Under the pieces are notes generated by a model. The model saw only the letters and a list, made by a program, of their open reading frames with translations. It was not told the origin of the DNA and did not search any database. The position numbers and the translations under genes are program-made. From contig CM060068.1 of NCBI GenBank assembly GCA_030533445.1, positions 38,332,010-38,396,009 on the forward strand: DNA of 64,000 nt, in the 5' to 3' direction. Shown here piece by piece: positions 23,001-35,000 of the stretch. This DNA is from Cyprinodon diabolis. Taxonomy: Eukaryota > Chordata > Actinopteri > Cyprinodontiformes > Cyprinodontidae. The stretch's first letter is position 1; each line of letters begins with the position of its first letter.

Positions 23001-26000
23001 ATCAAATCTAAAAAACTTTTTATATTCACTTCCAGCCATTACGAACAGCAGTGGAAAATCCCCCACAGTCTGAATGGCTTCAGGAAGCTTTCACCCAGTA
23101 CTGTCGCCCGTCTGTATGTGGGGGGATCTGCCGCTCCGAACTAGAACAGAATAGTTTTGTAGGATCATTATCGTGATGAACTGACCACAGATGATGTTTT
23201 CAGCCCCCTCTTGGACATGATCTTCACTCTGCTCTGCAGCAGCAGGACGCTGCCTGTCAAGGCTGATTCATACTTCGAAACCAGGTCGTCTGCGTAGGTG
23301 TTGCGGTGAACGCAGAGACGTCCCCTACGCAGACACTCTGGTGCACCTCTGTAGTGCCGCAGACAGGAGGTCTCTGATTGGTTAGATCTTCATCCACTCT
23401 ACACTATGCGTGTTTCCTGTTTGGTACCTTACCGGCTTGTTTTGTTTGTATGACCACCATTGTGGAAGCGACTCATGAAGTTGGACCAGCTAGACTAGCG
23501 AGGTGCGCGAGAACGCTAGGACCGTTTTTCCACCTGGATCCCCGCTCTTTTTCACCCTCATGTCCTTCAGTTGTTGGACAAACTTGCCCCCACTTCCTCA
23601 CCACCTCAGCCGTATCCAGACCCACAGCTAGTTCCTGATTGTACCTGTTGTGTTGTGGCGTAGATTAACATAGCGCAGACCACGCTTCAATGTTGGGCAT
23701 AAACAGGGGTGGAAAGTAATGAATTACATTTACTCAAGTTACTGTAATTGAGTACTTTTTATGAATAATTTGCAATTTTCTGAGTAGTTTTTTAAATATG
23801 TAATTTTTACTTTTACTCGAGTAAATTTTAACCAAAGTAGTTTTACTTTGCTACATTTAAAAACCCCTCACTTTACTGAGTAAAACAAAAAAAAATAATA
23901 CTGATGGTGAAACAATTAAATGTGGCCCTTCCTTGCATTTACACTTTGTATTGTCTCATAATCCAGTGCTGCGCTTAGGAAGATGGCAGTCGCTAATCAC
24001 AATTTAGGGAGTATGGATGAGGAAAGGCCTGAAGAGGAAACATATTCTGGAGACGAAAGCTAGAAAAACCCTTGGCCATATTTGGAAGGATTATTTGTTT
24101 TCAAATGCACAAAAGGGAACAATGTGATAATGCAGTGCAACATGTGCCTGCCCAGCAAAACGGAGCTTTCGGCTTTTAAAACATCAACATCCAATTTACG
24201 TAAAAATGTGGGGGTAAGTTAGTTATCATGGTGTTGTCTGTTGGACAGCAGGATTGAAAATTGTTTGCACTTTATGGTACAGGTTGTGACTGTCCTTGTG
24301 CTATGAGGAAGTATGTTCTTTAGCCCGGCTGATCTTTTGCAAGTGTGGATGTCCACAGAAATACGCCTTGAAATCGATTAAAACACCTTGTGCTCAATTC
24401 GATTCATGACTCATCCTTTTTTGCATTAAATAACTCAAAGTAACTAAGTAACTTTTACTCAAATTACATTTTAAATGAAGTAATTTTGTACTAAATTTTG
24501 AGATGGGTAATTTTACTTTTACTCTGAACAGAATTTAGGCAAAGTAAAGATACTTTTACTCAATTACAATTTTTTAGTACTCTTTCCACCTCTGGGCATA
24601 AATCAAAAATGTCTGCATCATACCTGCGATAAGCTCACTGCGACACACTGCTGCGGGATTGCAGCCAACCTTTCAGTCTCCATGAGAAATCCCTATTGAG
24701 GTTTGGACCTGAGTTTATTGAAATAAGCAGTGAGAAAGTAGAGCCCTGATTGGATAGCTCCCTATAGAGCAGGGGGGGTTTGTGAGGCTGGCTGCCTGAT
24801 GCTGATTGGTAAACGTACTAAAAGATTTGACTGACAGTGGCCAGACAGTGAGGAGGTTTTCCTCATTAGTCCAGAGGGAAGTGTTCATTCATTCAGAACA
24901 GTCATCTTGTGCTCAACTCTTGCCGTGGTTTCTGGAGTTTATTATTTCAGAGCGCTTAAAGGGGAGTGAAGGCCTAGTGGTTAGAGCAGTGTGCTTGTGC
25001 TCTGAGGAGGTTGCAAGTAGCCGGTTCGATCCCCACAGTCTGCACTCTGTGGATCGAATGGCAGCCCACTGCTCCCCAAGGGGATGGGTTAAATGCAGAG
25101 GTAAATTTCACAAGTGTGAGATCAATAAAGTGCAGTTATTATTATTATTAATTATTATTAACCACAGCTATTTTCACCTGTTGTAGTGATGTGTTTTATG
25201 TGTGTCAACATTTGTTAATGCAATATGTGAAATTTGGATTAAATTAACATCATTGATCCTCCCTTGTTTCGGAGAGCAGCAGCCACTGTTTAAACATCTA
25301 CCTGCGATTTTAATATTTGATATCACTTTTCATAGTTTAATGCTAAGTTTATATTTGTTTGCCTTATTACATAAATAAAACTACATCTGATTCCTTAATG
25401 GGACATTTAATGGCACATTTTTTTATCTCATGTTGAATTTTACTGTTTTATTGTTTCCCTTTTTGTTCCAAAAGAACAGTTTATATCGTTAAGAATAGCT
25501 TTTCTTTCTATACGAAAAAAAAAGATGTTTTTGTGTCACATCCGTAGTTATCTGATTAACTCTAACCTGTTTTTTTCTGAGTCTATTAGTCCTAACTTTG
25601 AAATCAAGCTCTACCTGCTTCTTCCCAGACTAATATGAAATTGGCATGAAAATGGCATGAATTAGTCTACATATCCCATCATTAGAGAAAGATTAATAAT
25701 GGGTAAAATGGAGGTGGACATCAGAGGGATGTCCACCTCCAAAATAGTTTGGTTGGAACTGGGTGTAACTTACAAGTTGAATGTTAAGCTCGGATTAAGC
25801 TAATAGTTTTGGTAACTCAGAAAGCTCAACTAGATCAAAACAGTCCAAACAGTTCAGGTCTATAGTTACTGTATTCATCCCCTTACTTTCTAGGGATGAA
25901 TTAATCATATTTGTTAAGGTATCAATAATTCCTTTTTTTAACTAAATCAATATTATTTATAATCCCTTGTTAGATACTTTATATCGCCATTAAAATGTAT

Positions 26001-29000
26001 TTTCTATCCTTCCAGGCCGCCTCAGAGTCAATATGGCCAACATCTACTTTAAACAGAAGAACTACCCTAAAGCTATCAAATTTTACCGCATGGCGCTGGA
26101 TCCGATCTTCACCGATCACAAGGAAATGAGGATCAAAATCATGCAGAACATCGGAGCGGTGTTTGTCCACCTGGGCCAGTACTCTGACGCCATAACGTCT
26201 TTCGAGCACATCATGAGCGAGAGCCCCAACATAAAGACTGGATACAACCTTATCCTGTGCTACTATGCTATTAGAGACAGAGAGAGGATGAAGCAGGCCT
26301 TTCAGAAGCTCATTGCCGTCCCTCTTGGGATTGATGATGAAGAGAAGTACATCCTAGCAAGTGTAAGTTAGAAGAATTTTATCCTGCAAAATCTCCGAAC
26401 TTAAACGTTTGGTTCATATAGCATTAATGTATTTTTTATTTAATTTGGGATTTTAACTCTGTGTAGCAGATAAGAGTAATGTGAATTGAAAGTGATGCAT
26501 GTTTTTAAATGGCAAAGTGCAGTTTGCATTTTTATTCTCTCTCTCTGAAGAGAACTAAAATCAAGGTTTGGAGTAGATCCCTACCATCCTTGGACATCTA
26601 GAGATCCAAACCTTTTCTAAATTAGCTGAAGCTCAGATTGGATGGAGCACATCTTCAAACCTCAGTGTCCAAGATTCTTGATTGGATTTATGTCTGGACT
26701 TTGATTTAGCCATTTTAGCTCATTAAATTGCTTCAATCATTCCATTTTAGCTCTAGCTGTATGTTTCACTGCTTAATCTTTACATATTTGCATTTATTTT
26801 CATTACGGATCGAGATTTTCTCTGCTTTAAGTCAGTTTTATTCTGTTTCTACAGTTTTCATTGAAATTTGATTTGTCTCCAGTTAACTTTGTGCTGTTGT
26901 TCTTTTTTGCTTTTTTCAGGATGACCCCAGTTCCAATATTGTCATCGAAGCCACTAGAAATGACAAGCTGCATCAGATGGAAAGAAACCTGTAAGAGGAA
27001 CTCGGCATAAACCAGCATATTATATATACCAAGTCCTTACATGCATGTGTTCTTTTGTCTTGTTTTTATGTCACTGTTTTCTTGTAGGAAAATCCAGGCT
27101 GAGAAGTACATCATGACAGCAGCCAAGCTAATCGCTCCAGCTATAGAGACGTCCTTTGCCAGCGGTTTTGACTGGTTTGTGAATGTAGTGGTGCTATATC
27201 GATATTTCCTTGAGTTTTTATTTAAAATTAGTTTCTTCTTACTATTTTTTTGATCTTTTAAGGTGTGTTGACATGGTAAAGAGCTCTCAATATGTGGAGT
27301 TTGCCAGTGATCTGGAGATCAACAAAGCCATCACATACATCAGACAGAAGGACTATAATCAGGTAAGTTTGTCCTTCTTACAGCGTAGTGTCAGATAGCG
27401 TTGGGTTTCGGTTCAAAACTCTCTGATATTTTCTTACAAACACATTCCTTTACCTGTTAACAGGGTGAAGTTTGTCACAGAACAACATATTAAAGTAATG
27501 TTTTAATCTATGGTCCATATACTAAACTTTTTATTTGACATAGATTAAAAATGAACGTGGCTTAAGGCTACAATTTATTAAAGATGTAAGATAATCCACA
27601 TTAGATTAGGAAACATCTTACTATAATAATCTGATGTAGCTGACTTTTTTACCATATTAAATCTTATAGATAGATAGATTGGTGGGCAGCTGTTAACTAC
27701 TTCTGGTAACTGGCTCTTAAAGGTGCAAAATCCCCCACAGGTGTTAAACATAATTATCTCTAAATCTGATGCAACTTTTAGAAACAAGACCATTCTTTGG
27801 ATTTATCAATAAAGCTGAAACATCGCAAGGGGCGCCTGGGATGTGATTATGATCAGTCCTAAACTTGCTGCCATTAGTGTTGCGCAGATGCCATTTTTTG
27901 GCCCAGATACCAATACCCAATACCTTGCTGTGCAGTATCGGCCGATACGATAACGTCTGTTTGAAATTGATGTGTGTGTGTATATGAAGAACTGCATACT
28001 ACTTGGATGTAAAATAATTGCCATCATGGCTTTGTCAAGCTGCTGCCTACCTTTGTGAAGCAGGAAAAAGACTAATACAAAGTGAATCCAGTAGAACTTT
28101 TTATCACCTACCTGGAATGGGTGACAATAGTTGAATAAACTTTTGGCTCTCAAAATGGTATCAATACTGGTATCGGTGCAACACTACAGTGGGTGATGGT
28201 TGGAAATGGACACTTCACTCACGCTCCGCGTGTTTCACAAATTGTGTGAAAAACATGTGACTACTATAGCCACTAGGTGGCAGTCTGAGTCCATTTCGGC
28301 ATCCCATGAGTCAGGATTAGATAGGTGAATGAGCAGACTGGGAGGGTGTTGCGTGTTGCGAGCTGAGCAGATTATTGTTCCCCAGGTTTAGCGTCAGGGT
28401 AGGGTGAATGGTCTGCAATTCAAAAGGTTAAGGGTTCGGTCCCAGCTGTGGTCAAGTTATTAATGTTGCCTTAAATGTTTTTCTCTTTTTTTTTAATCAC
28501 TTGATGGCCTAGGATATCAGAAATTGTACAATAACTTATTTAACTTATTTATATATATTACGGATACTAGCCTATTATGCTGTTTGACTTTATGGCATCT
28601 TTCTTTTATTTAGATCAGCTGATGTGCGCTCCACCTTTCCAAGGAATTACATTAGACCATAGGGATTATCATTCTACAGCCTCAATATCTTACTCTGATA
28701 ATAATAGGCGTATTGTTATACTATTTTTGTTATTTTTATTATCATCTAGCTGGTAAAATTTTCACATTGATCTGGAAAAGGACGCTATGATGCCTTACAA
28801 CAAGCATGAAAGGCCCAACCCCCCAGGCTTTTTGGGCACATTATGAAAGAATGCTGCTTGCTGCCGCGATGAATAGTGGCGTTTCTAAACTGTTGTCAGG
28901 GATGGCTGTGACCCACCCAAAAGTCAGTGAGCTAATCCGGAGTATTCCCATTTTAAATACAGTGAACCCTCGTTTATCGCGGAGGTTACGTTCCAAAAAG

Positions 29001-32000
29001 AACCCGCGATAGGTGAAATACATGAAGTAGAAACCTTTTTTTTTAGAGTTATCATACAATGAAATACTCCATACAACATTGAAATCAGGGAATAAAAACT
29101 TTATACAGGCCCAAGCATTTGTTTAACAAATAAAAGTACGGTATAAACGTTAACTACTGTACTGTACTGTAAAATAATATAGTTATAAATAATACTTTTA
29201 ATCATCAATACGAAATGAAGGGTTAATATTGCGGGGATCAGCACCGCCCCGCCGTGACGGATTGGATTTTTCTTCCAAAGCCTGCGGTGCAGCTGTGTGT
29301 TTTAGAGAGAAGAACATAGTTATGTGATCAACACGCAAGTCAGTGAGCTAATCCGGTTTATTCCCATTTTAAATCATGTACTATTTAACCACGTATGACC
29401 AGAACGTAATCTGGATATAATGGGTTCCTCTTTTGTATGTCATCCTGTTCTAAACATCACCAATTAATTAAGCAAACCACTTAATGCAGGAATGTCGCTA
29501 CTACTGTAAATAGCGGTGCTTGAACTCTTTTGTCAGAGAACAAGAGAGTAAATGTCTACACATCGGTTTTTTCAAGACAACGATGAGGTCATAGCCTTGA
29601 ATGGAGTAGCGTTTGGCATGTAATATTCCCATGGCCAAGAGATACATGTCATTTGCTATCAGTAATATATTGATTTGAAATGCAAATAAAAAACATTTTC
29701 TATGAGACATTTTCCTGACTTTATGTTTCACTATTATATTATGGGCTACTATATAAATCTTTTTAAGCAAACCTGTAAAAATGTAATGATGTCAGAATAT
29801 TGGACCCAGAATTCGAGGCGAGACAGGCAGTGGGAAAGTTCAAAACCTTTATTAAACACCAACAGGTGCGCGGGGCTGCTCGTCTGCTGCAGGGCTGATC
29901 TCTGCAGGGATAGGAGAATACAGGTCAGAGACTGGATGTTGAGCTGAATGCGACTTGGAGCAAAGTCACCGACTTGATTCAAAGTTCAGTTCATTCGCGG
30001 AGAACTCAGCAGAATCCAGAAGGGAGATTTGACCGCAGTTGTGGCGGCCACGCCCCCAGAGTTCCAAGAGAGCGAGCAGCAGAAGTCAGTGATGGAGTAC
30101 ATCACTGACCGGTCTCCTATGGGAGAATTATCCTGCCATAATGCAAGAGCACATAATTACAATTTGAGAAAAGAATTTCATCTTCTTGCACTCAAAACTT
30201 ATAATGCTCACACTCAAAACATGCTCTCTCTCTCAAATATTTTCTCTTCTCTCTCAAATCTTTGTTTCTTCTCTCAGATTTAATGCTTCTTGCACAGATA
30301 TGTTCTCCTCTTGCTTGCCTCCTCCTCTTCGCACACAAACCGTGCTCTGCTCGGGTCTGAAATGCGCTCGCAAACCCGTAGGCTCTGCGTGCGGATTTTT
30401 TCTGCTCTCTCACGGATTGCAGCTGGATCGTCGCCTAGCAACCTTTCCAGCCAATAGAGGGTTTGCGAGCGTATTTGAGACCCGAGCAGAGCGCGGTTTG
30501 TGCGCGAAGAGAAGGAGGCAAGCGAGAGGAGAAAATATCTGTGCAAGAAGCATTAGATCTGAGAGAAGAAACAAAGATTTGAGAGAGAAGAGAAAATATT
30601 TGAGAAAGAGAGCATGTTTTGAGTGTGAGCATTATAAGTTTTGAGTGCAAGAAGATGAAATTCTTTTCTCAAATTGAAATTATGTGCGCTTGCATTATGG
30701 CAGGATAATTCTCCCATATAAAAACAATAACGTCACTACTGGAAAGTTACTTGATAAATAATGCAGCGGCGCTACTGCCCATCACTGGAAACTATGTAAT
30801 GATAATGATAATAATAAATAATAACAACACACAAAAACAGTATAACAATACGCCTGTTATTATCAGAGTAAGATGTTGAGGCTGTAGAATGATAATCCCT
30901 ATGGTCTAATGTAATAGAAAAGCGATAAAAAATAAAAATAAAAAAAACATTTAAGGCAACTCGGCCACAGTTGGGATCGAACTCGCAATCTGTTGAAACA
31001 CAGACCACTGAGCCTAACCCCTACGCTATCATCTCGCAACACGTGACACCCCTCGTAGTCTGCTTCTTGACCAGACTGGGAGGGGTGTCACGTATTGCAC
31101 GGCAAGAAAGTAACACACAAAAACAGTATAACAATACGCCTGTTATTATAAGAGTAAAATGTTGAGGCAGTAGAATGATAATCCCTATGGTCTAATGTAA
31201 TAAAAAACGGTGTGGTAGCGACAGGTGGCTGCTTTTTTTTTTTATTACAGACCAAGCACAGAAACTCTCGATGGATTTTAATGAACACAGTTAAAGATTA
31301 GCTTGACTTTTGATCCTCAAAGCTGTCAACGGCACTTATATTTTACAAAACTAAAGAAAATATATTTTCTTACATACCCTTTTGAATAACTTTGGCTTAT
31401 CTTAATGAGGAATCAACTTTGGATATGATTTTAATTTCAAAATCACCAGCCGCAGCACTGTCTCTGTCGCCTTTCTCTGGTTGCGCCTCAGTAATTAATT
31501 TTATTTTTCATTAAATAATAGAGATGCAGATAAATAGAAATAAACAGATCTCAGATAAGATCGGAGGTTTATCTATAACTACGCAACCATTTTCATAAAA
31601 TAAGAATATGCAGTCCCTATGTTAAATTAATTCATTAACTTTATTTTAATCAAAAACAAAATAAAATAGCACAATATCACACCAAGATCCCCAATAAACC
31701 TGCTTTTCAGTTGACTGCAGGCCCACTAACGTCCCAAGCGCCACTTGGTGGTGTTCCGGGTACATTGCAGTTCTTTTTGAAATAAAAAAACTGGCCTCAG
31801 GAAATACATCGTGATTCACACAGGAATCACGCAGGAAACCTTCCATTTCCAACCAGTGCCCACTGTAGTTGCCAATCATAATGCTTCCTTTCATTTGTCA
31901 CGTCACTACTGTGAATACCGATCATATTTATCCTCTCCATCTCACGCAACACATTTATTTCTGTCTCAGTTAAACACATTTTTCTCTTTCTCTGCGTTTG

Positions 32001-35000
32001 ATTAATATTATATGTCACCGATCAGCTGACTCGTTTAAATACTTGTTGTTTTTTTTATGTCAGCATCAGCTGATGCGTTAATGCATTCGGTGATTCATTA
32101 GTGCATGCAGCAGTCATGCCTTGAGATCATCTATAGCTCCTGCCTCGCTGCTCCCTCTATTTGCTAATCATTGTTAATGTTTTGTTTGGATTGTTTTATG
32201 ATTAAAACTGGTATAATATTTGTTTTCATTGTATTTTTTATTATGTTAATGGTGGAAGAAGAAGTAATATAATCTTTAAGTACTGACCCCCCAAAGAATT
32301 GGCAGCACAGATCTGGGATCACATGGCAAAAAACAATCTAAAAATAAGTAGAAATTTCTTAAATCAAGTGGATTTTCCCCTTAATTTGAGCAGGTAAATA
32401 AGATGGACTTGCTGATTGAATGAGTATTTTTACTCTTAAAATAAGTTAATTAGATAATATGTGCTTGTAATAAGGCAATGCAGTTGTGTTTTCTTATTTA
32501 ATGTAAAACTGTCTTGTTCCATTGGCAAAGTATCACACTTACTTCCTCCATTCAAGACAAAATGCACTTATTTTAAGAAAAAATTGCTTATTTAGATTAA
32601 CATTTTTTGCAGTGCAGTTGGACTGATGTCAAAAATACTTGATTATTTGGACCTAAAAAAAAATCTGTATTGGTCAAACTCTGTTCCTCCATGTCATAGT
32701 TTTTAATTGGTATTTGAACTTTCTGTCATTTTAAACACGTCCGCCTAATCTTCTCTGACCTCATTTTGGCTTTTTTTGTCTCATCAGCCTCCCTCTATTA
32801 TTCTCTTCTTCCTTCAGTTTTTTAACACATTTTCTGAAAACGTGAAAGGCTGATTGCGTTGTTAAATATCTCCCTTTCCTCCCCGCCCTGATTCTCTGTT
32901 TGAATTCTGCATATAGACATCATAACATCAAGACAGCTAAAAGCTGCCGTCTAATTAGCTGATTGGCTTTGTTTTTATTTGTCAAACTGCTGAACTTAAA
33001 GTGGCCAAGGTGATTTTTGTAGGACCTGTCTTTGTTGGGACTGGGCTGGCACATTGTTTACGTCAAAATACTTTCTTTGATAATATTTTGAAGCTTGAAT
33101 AAAAGAGAACCTATAAAGAAATGCCCCCCAGCATCAAAGATCCTCCACCATACATAAGAGCTCATGAGTTGCCTTTTTACTTAAAAGAAAAACAAAACAA
33201 ACTCAGTCCTGCTGCAGTTTCCTACAATAAGCAGAGTTTAGCGGAGTGTCTGTTGTCTTAGCTGCTCTGTAGCCCCATTAGCCTGTACGTCCTGACTAAT
33301 GCCTCTTAGCACCCTTCGCCTCACTTCAATAGTGCATCTTCTTGTCCTTCCCATTTTGAAGAGCAGCTATTATAGTTCTAATAAAGTTCCACGTCACAAA
33401 TGTGAAATAAACAAATATTGTTTTGGGGGTCAGTAAATGTGTCCCTTGTGATTCTGTAAGAACAATTACATTATTAACCTGGGAATTTGCCAAACTTTTT
33501 TTTGCTCACATCTGGTTTCACCAAGTGTGTCAGCAAATGTGGAGAATAAATACTTCAGTCCAGACTTTGTTCAAATATGTTGCTTACATGTTTATTTTTA
33601 GGTTGCTTATTTCCATTATTCCTCTAATGTGTGAAGTGTTTGCTGTGCTTTTCTATATAAGAAGTGTTTTTGTGTTTAAAACACTGTAGCGATGTCTGTT
33701 CATTGTTTCTGCATGCCTTCATTTTTGTCACACAGCTCTCGATTGCACTCAAAATCTTCTTTTCATTGTCCTCCCTTCTCTCCTGCTTTTGCCTAATTTT
33801 TTCCCATATCTGTGGCTAGGATGTAGGTATGTTTGCTCTCTTTCGTGATCACAAATTGTTTTACTTTTGTTTTTTTCCCCACTACCTACACATACCAGAG
33901 TCCAAATGGACCAACCAGACAGACTTGGAGAGGCGGTTATTGGTTAACAAAGCCATAGAGTCATTGGCAAAAGCTTTATATGGAAAGGAAACTAACTTTA
34001 CTTAATCAAGTATTTTTGAATGTACACTGTGTGGTATTGTGGTGTACATTTTAGGACATATTTAGTCTCAGGAAATCTTGAATAATCAAGCAAATATTTT
34101 AGTTTTATAAAGCTACATTCTCGCCTAATCCTAAAAGTTTATGGCTCAGACCTGCTAACTTTGTCTCCTGAGATCTGAGGATGTCCTATAATGTGCTCTG
34201 GAGGGCAGGGGGGGGATTTGCCATTAGGCAATACTAGGCAGTTGCCTAAGGCCCCAAGTTCCTGGGGGCCCCGTAAAACTCCTTTTCCATGTAAGGTTAA
34301 TACAGCTATCACTTATTGTGGCACATTAACTATGTTTTTAATAAATACTTTCGCTAAAATGCCATCAGAAAGTTTATAATATTAAGACCTTCGGTGACAA
34401 ACACAATAAATTTGACCTTTTGAAGTGTTGCTTTTACAAAACGCAGGCCTTCAGAGAACAGCTGGATTTGTACTAAATATAAATCAAAGGAGGACCTTGT
34501 TTACTATGCCAGATTAGATAAAAATGTATCAGGGTATTAGATTTCTTTGTATGAACATTTCAAACAATTCCCCATAAAGCAATGCGTTGTGTTTGTCTAT
34601 GAGCTACAATCTCTGTGTTTTTAATCTGGTAAATATGAAAAGTTATGCTTGTATTTATACTTTTGACGGTCACACCTAGATCTCTCTTCAGGACCAGAGA
34701 GACTCACAGAAAGCTGAACTCAACATGTTTTGTTTTACTGCGTGAACAGGCGGTGGAAATATTAAAAACATTTGAAAAGAAGGACAGCAGAGTGAAAGGT
34801 GCGGCAGCCACTAACCTTACTTCCCTCTATTTCTTGGTAAGTCTCTCTAACTTTGTTAATACAACAGATTTTTATGTTAAAAATGTATTTTAAGTGATAC
34901 GCTGGATTTAAATTCAATGAATGGACAGGAGTCTTGATTCAGTAGTTTTTATGTTTTACAGGAGAAGGACTACGAGCAGGCTGAGCGATACGCTGACCTG

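Noticed and set aside
25020..25035. tRNA gene suggested by B box ggttcgatcccc
   Set aside because: No complete cloverleaf; followed by a SINE body and att tail.
24806..25186. 126-codon plus-strand frame
   Set aside because: It runs across a SINE with pol III boxes; not a gene.
30186..30644. 152-codon open frame and its mirror on the other strand
   Set aside because: Both arise from the palindrome; the two strands encode the same sequence because the arms are complementary.
33818..33830. 7-nt micro-exon (ag|gatgtag|gtatgt) in ift88 intron 13
   Set aside because: Would shift the frame between exons 13 and 14, which join perfectly without it.
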